A model generated the notes under the pieces. That model was not told the DNA's origin. It saw nothing but the letters and a program-made list of their open reading frames with translations, and searched no databases. Shown here one piece after another: positions 1 to 5,607 of a stretch of 16,306 bases of DNA (the first letter of the stretch is position 1; each line of letters begins with the position of its first letter). The translations under genes and the position numbers were made by a program. This DNA is from Treponema sp. (GTDB lineage Bacteria; Spirochaetota; Spirochaetia; Treponematales; Breznakiellaceae): contig JAISOQ010000188.1 of assembly GCA_031275515.1 (NCBI GenBank), positions 1-16,306 of the forward strand, written 5' to 3'.

Positions 1-1
1 G

Positions 2-238
2 TTGGATATTAATTCGGTGCTCCTCGTTTCTTCGGGAAACGCCGGAGAAACCGAAGCCGCGGTTACCGTGGGGAAGCCCTATGTGCCGGGCGCCCGGGTG
101 TCCGCGAAGGTGGAGGGCCATGAAAAGGGCGATAAGATCATCGTCTTCAAGTATAAGCCCAAAAAAGATTACCGCCGCAAACAGGGTCACCGCCAGCGGT
201 ATTCGATCCTCAGGATTGAGGATATCGCCGGGGTATGA
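2..238 (+). CDS. rplU: 50S ribosomal protein L21, C-terminal part (truncated by window edge)
   Basis: L21 is a large-subunit protein that binds 23S rRNA. Only the last 78 codons are present; the 5' end lies before the window, so the TTG at position 2 is an internal Leu codon and not a start. The visible part carries the usual L21 C-terminal pattern: an LDINSVLLV-like strand, then GxPYVPGARVSAKV, then a basic KYKPKKDYRRKQGHRQ segment that contacts rRNA, ending shortly after a YSILRIEDI strand. It is followed after 18 bases by prp and then rpmA, the standard rplU-prp-rpmA arrangement, which supports the call independently. The promoter must lie upstream of the window. Confidence 0.95.
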   Translation: MDINSVLLVSSGNAGETEAAVTVGKPYVPGARVSAKVEGHEKGDKIIVFKYKPKKDYRRKQGHRQRYSILRIEDIAGV

Positions 239-256
239 CGCCGGGATAAAACCTGC

Positions 257-595
257 ATGATCGAGATCGACGCGGTTTTGGACGAAGGGGGGCTTCTCCG
301 ATCCTGCGGGGTCAGGGGCCATGCCCGGGCAGGGGCCCGGGGGAACGATATTGTCTGCGCCGCCGTTTCGGTGCTGGCCAGGACGGCCCTGCGGGCCCTT
401 TCGGGAAAGGAAGGGGTTGTGGTCCGGGGAGGGGCCCCGGAACGGGGTGTTTTCCGGATGGAGACGGAAGCGGCGGGGGAGGGGAAGAGCTTCCTTGCCT
501 CCGCGGGGGCGTTTCTGATCGAAGGGTTTAAACTGGTTTCGGAGGAATACCCCGGTTATTGTACATTGCATATTCATACTGAACGGAGGAACTAA
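257..595 (+). CDS. prp: Ribosomal-processing cysteine protease Prp (YsxB/DUF464 family)
   Basis: This small cysteine protease (112 aa) belongs to the family that, in Staphylococcus aureus, removes an N-terminal extension from ribosomal protein L27. Both catalytic residues are visible at the family positions: His22 in a GHA motif and Cys34 in a DIVCAAVS motif, with a Gly-rich GARGND linker between them. Length and C-terminal layout fit. The ATG at 257 is the only reasonable start, because an in-frame stop (the rplU stop at 236-238) lies just upstream; the ribosome-binding site is poor, consistent with coupling to rplU. It sits between rplU and rpmA as in Firmicutes. The oddity is that the neighbouring L27 lacks the extension, so the substrate here is unclear. 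Confidence 0.9.
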   Translation: MIEIDAVLDEGGLLRSCGVRGHARAGARGNDIVCAAVSVLARTALRALSGKEGVVVRGGAPERGVFRMETEAAGEGKSFLASAGAFLIEGFKLVSEEYPGYCTLHIHTERRN

Positions 596-596
596 T

Positions 597-854
597 ATGG
601 CACGGAAACGGGGCGGCAGCGGCGCGAAAAACGGACGGGACTCGAACCCCCAATACTTAGGCATCAAGGCCCCCAGCGGCGCTTCGGTTAAGGCCGGAAC
701 CATCCTTGTGCGCCAGCGGGGTACTAAGATACACCCTGGCCTCAATGTAGGCTGCGGCGGGGACTACACCCTTTTCGCCAAGGTAGACGGCGATGTCTCC
801 TTCTCCCAACGCCGGGGCCGCAAACTTGTCGGCATTATCCCCGCCGTTGAATAG
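597..854 (+). CDS. rpmA: 50S ribosomal protein L27
   Basis: L27 is a large-subunit protein whose N-terminus reaches toward the peptidyl-transferase centre. The 85-aa product has the family hallmarks: a flexible basic N-terminus beginning MARKRGGSGAKNG, then GRDSNPQYLGIK, then ILVRQRGTKIHPG and a DYTLFAKVDG strand. A clean GGAGGA ribosome-binding site at 585-590 sits 6 bases from the ATG, one base after the prp stop. Reading the same frame further upstream reveals no Prp-type cleavage site (hydrophobic residues followed by Phe-Phe/Ala), so the protein is made directly in the mature-like form. A 153-base gap separates it from obgE. Confidence 0.97.
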   Translation: MARKRGGSGAKNGRDSNPQYLGIKAPSGASVKAGTILVRQRGTKIHPGLNVGCGGDYTLFAKVDGDVSFSQRRGRKLVGIIPAVE

Positions 855-1007
855 CTAACCTCATGCGGGGAACTCAACCGTGACGGTTATGCGTTACATC
901 CCCTCACAAAAGGCAGGAAAATATAGTCCTCTCTCAAATCCCCTTTTATTGTCCGGCAGGACAGGCGGGCGGCGTTTTAATTTCCGGCTATCCCGGATGT
1001 GACGTTT

Positions 1008-2051
1008 ATGGAAAAATTTGCCGACGAAGCGTTGATTGAAGTCTCCTCGGGGAAGGGCGGAAACGGCTGTATCAGTTTCCGCAGGGAAAAGTATGTACCC
1101 AGAGGAGGGCCCGACGGCGGCGACGGCGGGCGGGGAGGAGACGTGATTTTCCAGGTGCGCCGCAACCTGCGCACTTTGGCCCATCTGCGGCATAAGCGAT
1201 CTTTCCATGCGGAAAACGGGCGGGATGGCGAGGGATCCCAGCGGCATGGCCGGGGCGGCTCTGATGTGGTCATTCCCGTGCCTCCGGGAACGGTGTTAAA
1301 GGACGGGGAAACCGGGGATTTCATCCGGGACTTTGGGAAGGATGAAGGAACCTTTGCGTTTCTCTCCGGCGGAAACGGAGGCTGGGGGAATGTCCGCTTT
1401 AAGTCGGCGGTAAACCAGGCGCCAAGAAAAGCCCTGCCGGGGCAGCCGGGAGTGACCCGGCTGCTTAGGGTGGAACTGCGTATTCTGGCGGATATAGGCC
1501 TTGTGGGGTTCCCCAACGCGGGAAAATCTTCCCTTCTGGACCGGTTCACCAACGCCCGTCCAAGGATAGCGCCCTATCCGTTTACCACCAAGATCCCGAA
1601 TCTGGGGGTGCTTACCCTGGGAGACCGGGACATAGTTCTGGCGGATATTCCGGGGCTTATAGCCGGGGCTTCCCAAGGCGCCGGGCTGGGGATACGGTTT
1701 CTCAAACATATTTCCCGGACATTGGGGCTTGTCTTTTTGATCGACCTGGGGGACGCCTCTTATGCGGAGGCCTTTGATACCCTGTACCATGAATTAGAAG
1801 CCTTTTCGCCGGAGCTGGTACGGAAACCCCGGATCATCGCGGGTTCCAAGACCGACCTTGAGGGGGCCTCCGATCGTTTGGAGACCCTTCGTAAAAAGTA
1901 TTCAGGCGAGTCTGTGCTGGGGATTTCCGTGTTCTCCGGCGAGGGGTTAAACGAACTGGCCGGGGCTGTAGGGGCCCTGGCGGATCGTCTGGACCGCCAG
2001 ACGCCAAAGGCTGAAACGGACGCGCCGGGCGGGGAGGGGAGGGCGCAGTGA
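1008..2051 (+). CDS. obgE: GTPase Obg (CgtA), ribosome assembly
   Basis: This is an essential Obg-family GTPase that binds the 50S subunit late in assembly. The N-terminal Obg fold covers about residues 1-158, with glycine-rich GKGGNG and GGPDGGDGGRGGDV stretches. The G domain follows: G1 GFPNAGKSS at 167-175, a switch I PFTT, G3 DIPG, G4 SKTD at about 280-283 and G5 SVFSGEG. G4 is usually NKxD; here Asn is replaced by Ser. The 347-aa protein ends soon after the G domain in a short Ala/Gly tail and lacks the C-terminal OCT domain of some Obg proteins. I chose the ATG at 1008 because MEKFADEA matches the usual M-x-FVDEA start; a GTG at 999 is the alternative, and neither has a strong ribosome-binding site. 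Its stop overlaps the next start as GTGA. Confidence 0.95.
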   Translation: MEKFADEALIEVSSGKGGNGCISFRREKYVPRGGPDGGDGGRGGDVIFQVRRNLRTLAHLRHKRSFHAENGRDGEGSQRHGRGGSDVVIPVPPGTVLKDGETGDFIRDFGKDEGTFAFLSGGNGGWGNVRFKSAVNQAPRKALPGQPGVTRLLRVELRILADIGLVGFPNAGKSSLLDRFTNARPRIAPYPFTTKIPNLGVLTLGDRDIVLADIPGLIAGASQGAGLGIRFLKHISRTLGLVFLIDLGDASYAEAFDTLYHELEAFSPELVRKPRIIAGSKTDLEGASDRLETLRKKYSGESVLGISVFSGEGLNELAGAVGALADRLDRQTPKAETDAPGGEGRAQ

Positions 2052-3250
2052 AACTTGCAATCCTGGGGGGCAGTTTTAACCCGGTGCATCTGGGCCATTT
2101 GTGGCTGGCTGATGCGGCGCTTTCTGTCTTGGGGTATGACCGGATTATCCTGGTCCCGGCCTTTATATCGCCGTTTAAACCCGGCGCCCGGGAGACTTCC
2201 CCTGCGGACCGCCTGGATATGCTGGCCGCCTCCATACCGGGGGATCCCCGGATCATTGTTGACAACTGTGAAATCAAACGGGGCGGCGTTTCCTATACCA
2301 TTGATACCATCGCCGATATTAGACGGCGTTACTGCCCGGCAGGGAAGCCGGGCCTCATCATAGGCGACGATCTGGTTCCGGCTTTTTCCCAATGGCGCCG
2401 GGCGGAAGATATTGCCGCCGAAACGGACATCATCATCGCCCACCGGGAATCTGCGGAACCTGCGGCTTTCCCCTATCCCTGTACGCCGCTTAACAACGCC
2501 ATTATGGAGCTTTCTTCCGCCGCGGTTCGGGAACGCATTCAAAACGGGGAACCCTGGCGCTCCCTGGTACCTCAGGGGGCCCGGTTCATCATAGAAGATC
2601 GCCGTCTGTATGGGTATACGCCCCCTGTGTTCAGGGAAGACGCCGGAGGGGGCGTTTGCAGGACGAAAGTCACCCATGAACTTATCGCCCGGGTGGAGGC
2701 GGAGGTGCGGTCCCTGGTAAGCCCTTCCCGGTTTCTCCATTCCCGGAGCGCTGCCCTTATGGCCTATGACTTGTGCGTTCATTTCCGGCTGGACCCGGAC
2801 CGGGGCTACCTGGCGGGCATGGCCCATGATATGGCCAAGTCCCTGCCGGAGGAGGAAATGATGCGCCTCGCCTGCCAGGAGGAGGGCAGGAATTTTTCCA
2901 AGCTGGAACAGAAGAAACCTTCCCTGCTTCACGGCAAGGCCGGGGCGGTTTTGCTCCGCCAGAAATTCGGCATTGAAGATGAGGACATTCTGGAAGCGAT
3001 ACGGTATCATACCACCGGGAGAGTGGGGATGGGACCCCTGGCCCGGGTGGTGTATGCAGCCGACAAAATCGAAAATTCCCGCGGGGATGTCAGGGGAGAA
3101 GTCCGGGATTTTTCCCGGTTTGCCGATTTGGACAGCCTCTTTACGGCGGTCCTGGAGGACACCGTGGCGTTTCTGCGTTCAAACCAGATGGATCTTTCGG
3201 CGGGGACCCTCAAGCTGCTTGACGCTATGCACAAAGGGAGGAATTGGTGA
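2048..3250 (+). CDS. nadD: Fusion of nicotinate-nucleotide adenylyltransferase (NadD) with YqeK-type HD hydrolase
   Basis: This 400-aa protein has two domains. Residues 1 to about 195 are NadD, which makes deamido-NAD from nicotinate mononucleotide and ATP: nucleotidyl-transferase motif GGSFNPVHLGH near the N-terminus, SPFKP, and a C-terminal SSAAVRERI standing for the SSTxxR motif. Residues from about 210 on are an HD-family domain like YqeK, a symmetrical Ap4A hydrolase in Firmicutes. Its metal ligands appear as His231, His260-Asp261 (AHDMAK) and His295 (LLHGKAG), followed by a YHTTGR segment and AADKIE. Many genomes carry nadD and yqeK as adjacent separate genes. I find no internal stop or frameshift between the two halves. 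It starts with GTG inside the obgE stop and its own stop overlaps the next start in the same way. Confidence 0.93.
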   Translation: MKLAILGGSFNPVHLGHLWLADAALSVLGYDRIILVPAFISPFKPGARETSPADRLDMLAASIPGDPRIIVDNCEIKRGGVSYTIDTIADIRRRYCPAGKPGLIIGDDLVPAFSQWRRAEDIAAETDIIIAHRESAEPAAFPYPCTPLNNAIMELSSAAVRERIQNGEPWRSLVPQGARFIIEDRRLYGYTPPVFREDAGGGVCRTKVTHELIARVEAEVRSLVSPSRFLHSRSAALMAYDLCVHFRLDPDRGYLAGMAHDMAKSLPEEEMMRLACQEEGRNFSKLEQKKPSLLHGKAGAVLLRQKFGIEDEDILEAIRYHTTGRVGMGPLARVVYAADKIENSRGDVRGEVRDFSRFADLDSLFTAVLEDTVAFLRSNQMDLSAGTLKLLDAMHKGRNW

Positions 3251-4473
3251 AAGGGCGGCAAACTAAAACCGATGCAAGCATCTTCCTTCTGGCCCTCATC
3301 GTGGTACTCCTGGGGGCAGGGGTTTTTTTCACCCTTATGGCCCTGCGGCAGGACCCCATAGAAGAGGCTCTTTCCGGCGACCGGGTTATTAATACCCTTT
3401 TTGTCTTTGAGTCGGAAGGGAAGCCCCTGGCGTCCTATGTGCTGATGTACTACCCCGGAACCAAAAGGGCGGCGGTGTTCGACATTCCCGGGGAAGTCGG
3501 CCTGATAATCAAACGGATCAACCGGGTAGACCGTATAGATACGGTATATGAGCCGTATCATACAGCGACTTTTGAAAGTGAAATTGAGGCGCTTTTGGGG
3601 ATTGACCTCAATTTTTCTATAATATACGAGCTTCCCTCCCTGGGGAAGGTGGTGGACCTCATAGAAGGGGTGGAACTGTTTATCCCCGCGGCGGTTTCGG
3701 TGTACGAGCCGGACAACCTGATCCTGTTCCCCTCCGGGATAATCCGTCTGGACGGGGATAAAGTCCTTTCATTTCTCACCTACCGGCTTCCTGAGGAGGA
3801 TGACTATCTGGTAACTTTTAGGCGGCAGCGTTTTTTCCTGGGCTTTATCAGCAGGCTGGGGGAAAAGAACGAAGCTCTAAAAAATTCCGCCATACTCCAG
3901 GCCGTTCAGCCCCTGATGAAGACCGGAATGAATCAGCATACCCGTATACGCCTTTTCAATGAGTTGTCAAATATTGATACGGCCAGGATGAACATTCAGA
4001 GTGTGGGGGGAAATTACCGGGAAGTATCGGGGCAGCGGCTCCTCTTCCCCTATTATGACGGGAGCCTCATCAAAGAGATAGTCCGGCAGTCCCTGGGCGC
4101 CTTGACCCGGCAGGTGGAAGGTTCTCTCTCGGAACGGGTCTTTACGGTGGAGGTTTTGAACGGTACGGGGACTACGGGCCTTGCGGGACGAACCGCGGAA
4201 CTGCTCCGGGGATTCGGCTACGATGTCATTTCCATCGGGAACGCCGGCAACAGCGATTACGAGGCCACGGAAATCATAGACCGGTCCGGTTCCGCCGAAG
4301 TGGTCCGGATTTTTGCGGAAACTATACGATGTACGAATATTCGTTCCGAAGCCGTCGCGCCGGAGGAACTGGATATAGGATTGAACCTGGGCCTGCAGAA
4401 TTTGGAATACAGGTCGGATTTTACCCTTATTATTGGCAGGGATTTTAATGGACGATACGTTACCGGTGAATGA
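3247..4473 (+). CDS. LytR-CpsA-Psr (LCP) family membrane protein with C-terminal LytR_C domain
   Basis: This is a 408-aa single-pass membrane protein. A short basic N-terminus is followed by one transmembrane segment (about residues 10-33), then an LCP-type extracytoplasmic domain. Recognisable pieces are an LLGIDLNFSIIYEL segment followed by VVDLIEGVEL, and later LDGDKVLSF with an FRRQRFFL segment, matching the LCP core. From about residue 299 (FTVEVLNGTG) runs a LytR_C domain. Classical LCP enzymes attach undecaprenyl-linked glycopolymers to the wall. Here the strand that normally ends in IPRDT reads DIPGEVG, so a conserved catalytic Arg is missing. The GTG at 3247 is preferred over TTG at 3244 because GGAGG at 3237-3241 is then 5 bases away. 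A gene of this type between nadD and rsfS is also known in actinobacteria. Enzymatic activity is uncertain. Confidence 0.8.
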   Translation: MKGRQTKTDASIFLLALIVVLLGAGVFFTLMALRQDPIEEALSGDRVINTLFVFESEGKPLASYVLMYYPGTKRAAVFDIPGEVGLIIKRINRVDRIDTVYEPYHTATFESEIEALLGIDLNFSIIYELPSLGKVVDLIEGVELFIPAAVSVYEPDNLILFPSGIIRLDGDKVLSFLTYRLPEEDDYLVTFRRQRFFLGFISRLGEKNEALKNSAILQAVQPLMKTGMNQHTRIRLFNELSNIDTARMNIQSVGGNYREVSGQRLLFPYYDGSLIKEIVRQSLGALTRQVEGSLSERVFTVEVLNGTGTTGLAGRTAELLRGFGYDVISIGNAGNSDYEATEIIDRSGSAEVVRIFAETIRCTNIRSEAVAPEELDIGLNLGLQNLEYRSDFTLIIGRDFNGRYVTGE

Positions 4474-4840
4474 CGGGACCGCCCTTGCCCGGGACCTGGG
4501 CGTTTTGCTCCGGGACCACAAAGGCGGGGATGTGGCGGTGTTGGATATGCGGGCATTGAACGGCTGGACCAATTTTTTTGTGATTGCAACGGTTTCAAGC
4601 CATACCCATCTCCAGGGGCTGTTGCGGCATATTAAGGAATTTTGCCGGGATCAGGGGGCTGACATCCTCAGAGGCCGTCGTAAAATCGCCCTGGAAGATG
4701 AATGGGCGTTAATAGACCTCGGTACGGTAGTGGTACACCTTATGACAGAGAAATCCCGTTCTTTTTATGAACTGGAACGGCTTTGGAACACTGGGGGAGC
4801 GCATATACAGTACCTCGAATCCGGGACAAAGGAAGGTTAA
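4448..4840 (+). CDS. rsfS: Ribosomal silencing factor RsfS (YbeB/Iojap family)
   Basis: RsfS binds L14 on the 50S subunit and blocks joining with 30S when nutrients are short. The 130-aa product shows the family core: VAVLDMRALNGWTNFFVIAT (the usual DLR...DYFVIATG), an SSHTHLQGLLRHIKE helix, then GRRKIALEDEWALIDLG and VVVHLMTEKSRSFYELERLW. I start it at the ATG at 4448, with an AGGG about 6 bases upstream; an in-frame TTG at 4433 is possible but less likely. It overlaps the 3' end of the LCP gene by 26 bases, so it is probably translated from the same message as nadD, its usual neighbour. It closes the plus-strand operon. Confidence 0.94.
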   Translation: MDDTLPVNDGTALARDLGVLLRDHKGGDVAVLDMRALNGWTNFFVIATVSSHTHLQGLLRHIKEFCRDQGADILRGRRKIALEDEWALIDLGTVVVHLMTEKSRSFYELERLWNTGGAHIQYLESGTKEG

Positions 4841-4841
4841 A

Positions 4842-4862
4842 GGGGCAGTTCTTCACGGCCCC
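4842..4862. terminator. Weak hairpin after rsfS, possible bidirectional terminator
   Basis: GGGGC (4842-4846) pairs with GCCCC (4858-4862) across an 11-base loop, two bases after the rsfS stop. No T-run follows on the plus strand; on the minus strand the stem is followed by TTT. It lies between two converging transcription units (rsfS and the minus-strand acidic gene), where a shared terminator would be expected, but the stem is short. Confidence 0.3.
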
Positions 4863-4993
4863 ATTCCCCGCCTTGTTATCGCCTCATGTCATGGTTGACT
4901 AAATTGGCCGGTTCCTTCCTTATTCCCATAATATGCGCCCATTCTGTTGGAAGACCGCCCTGAAATCAGCCCCGGTTTTCGGCGGAGGATCGG

Positions 4994-5284
4994 CTATTCG
5001 TCAAAATCGTCGTAGTCTGCATCCTCTTCGTAGTCGTCAAAGTCCTCTTCATAGTCGTCATCATCGTCGTCGTCATCAAAATCATCATCGAAATCATCTT
5101 CAAAATCGTCGTCCATATCATCGAAGTCATCTTCTTCCTCAATGTCATCCTCTTCGTCATCATCTTCATCGCTGAAGAGGAGGATTGAACCGGGAAGGTC
5201 ATAATTTGGCTCGCTTTGCAGAGGAAACAATGCGAGTTCGTCTGCGGAAAACCGCTCATCAGTCATGGCCTCGTACAGAACCAT
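4994..5284 (-). CDS. Small hyperacidic protein of unknown function
   Basis: I do not recognise this 96-aa product. Residues 1-38 are an ordinary-looking N-terminal segment (VLYEAMTDERFSADELALF, then NYDLPGSILLF). Residues 39-96 are almost pure acid: about 46 of 58 are Asp or Glu, and nearly all the rest are single Phe, Tyr, Met or Ile residues spaced every few positions. No signal peptide or membrane segment is present, so it is probably cytoplasmic. I start it at the ATG ending at 5284 because GGAG lies 6 bases upstream; ATGs at 5305 and 5296 would add 7 or 4 residues but lack a good site. Acidic tails of this sort occur in DNA mimics, histone-like chaperones and the RNA-polymerase delta subunit; no specific one is supported. 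It runs against its neighbours on both sides. Confidence 0.75.
   Translation of the reverse strand: MVLYEAMTDERFSADELALFPLQSEPNYDLPGSILLFSDEDDDEEDDIEEEDDFDDMDDDFEDDFDDDFDDDDDDDDYEEDFDDYEEDADYDDFDE
4997..5170. repeat. Imperfect GAY/GAR trinucleotide tract
   Basis: The sequence encoding the acidic tail is a run of 58 codons dominated by GAT, GAC and GAA on the minus strand, seen on the plus strand as repeated TCG/TCA/TTC triplets. Alternating GAT and GAC breaks the repeat into short units, so it is low-complexity but not a pure microsatellite. Triplet gains or losses here would change tail length without shifting the frame. The plus strand also gives an open His/Arg-rich frame, an artefact of the repeat. 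Confidence 0.75.
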
Positions 5285-5313
5285 AGTTTTCTCCATTGGC
5301 ATCATGTTTCACA

Positions 5314-5348
5314 GGTCCGCAAGGCGAACCTGGTCCGTCTTGCGGACT
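5314..5348 (-). promoter_or_regulatory. Leader hairpin upstream of the acidic-protein gene
   Basis: GTCCGCAAG at 5315-5323 is a perfect 9-bp inverted repeat of CTTGCGGAC at 5339-5347. After one imperfect position the stem continues with two more G-C pairs, leaving a 9-base loop. It would form in the 5' leader of the minus-strand message, about 30 bases before the preferred start codon. No T-run follows, so it does not look like an intrinsic terminator. It could affect translation or message stability, or be an attenuator; this is inference. Confidence 0.5.
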
Positions 5349-5392
5349 GTGTAATTTCTGCTAAAAATACGATTAGACCGTATTCCTCTTGA

Positions 5393-5422
5393 AACATAAG
5401 GGACAGATTCAGTATCTGTCAA
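5393..5422 (-). promoter_or_regulatory. Candidate sigma70-type promoter for the acidic gene, with overlapping palindrome
   Basis: On the minus strand a perfect TTGACA (5422-5417) is followed after 18 bases by TATGTT (5398-5393), a 4/6 match to the -10 box. Transcription would start near 5386 and give a leader of about 100 bases containing the hairpin at 5314-5348. A palindrome GACAGAT-N5-ATCTGTC (5402-5420) overlaps the -35 box and spacer, a position suited to a repressor operator. The consensus match is seen; regulation is inferred. Confidence 0.4.
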
Positions 5423-5551
5423 CTGGTTTTTAGCCCAGTTTGGAATTTTTTTCATTTTTATGAATCTTAATCCTGGCGGGCCGTTTTTGCATACCCGCCG
5501 CCGAATCTGCAAATAATCGGACATAAACTGCTGTTATGCCCTTATTCCGTC

Positions 5552-5581
5552 TTTACACGCTCTGTTCTTTTTCGGTATACT
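5552..5581 (+). promoter_or_regulatory. Candidate sigma70-type promoter for ispE
   Basis: TTTACA (5552-5557) and TATACT (5576-5581) each match consensus at 5 of 6 positions and are separated by 18 bases. Transcription would begin near 5588, about 20 bases before the ispE ATG at 5608. This placement also argues against an upstream start for ispE. The preceding 300 bases hold only the divergent acidic gene and its leader, so ispE must have its own promoter here. Confidence 0.6.
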
Positions 5582-5607
5582 TTTTTTGGTTGACAAAGGC
5601 AAGGCAA

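Larger units (their letters stand above)
5285..5607. other. Lower-GC divergent intergenic region
   Basis: This 323-base gap separates the minus-strand acidic gene from plus-strand ispE. It is visibly richer in A/T than the flanking genes. It holds a leader hairpin, a palindrome overlapping a minus-strand promoter candidate, and a plus-strand promoter candidate, each listed separately. A further short inverted repeat, GGCGGG at 5475-5480 with CCCGCC at 5494-5499, has no T-run. No convincing gene was found in it. Confidence 0.6.

Noticed and set aside
922..927. TATAGT upstream of obgE as a -10 box
   Set aside because: No -35 box lies at a workable distance, and obgE is probably reached by transcription from rplU.
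1760..3010. Long minus-strand open frame opposite obgE and nadD
   Set aside because: It is antisense to two clear genes, has Pro/Arg/Gly-rich low-information sequence, and reflects the high GC content at codon third positions.
4895..4932. TTGACT with CATAAT on the plus strand in the gap after rsfS
   Set aside because: The spacing is 26 bases, too long for a sigma70 promoter, and no plus-strand gene follows closely.
4933..5175. Plus-strand His/Arg-rich open frame opposite the acidic gene
   Set aside because: Its composition is the direct consequence of reading the GAY triplet tract on the other strand, and it has no ribosome-binding site.
5309..5455. Minus-strand frame of 48 codons starting MKKIPNWAKNQL, ending just before the acidic gene
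   Set aside because: It lacks a good ribosome-binding site, its codon use differs from neighbouring genes, and it overlaps the promoter, palindrome and hairpin signals. I could not match it to any family. It is the main competing reading of this region and is not fully excluded.
5590..5595. TTGACA just before the ispE start
   Set aside because: It lies only 12 bases before the ATG at 5608 and downstream of a better promoter, so it cannot be the -35 box for ispE.
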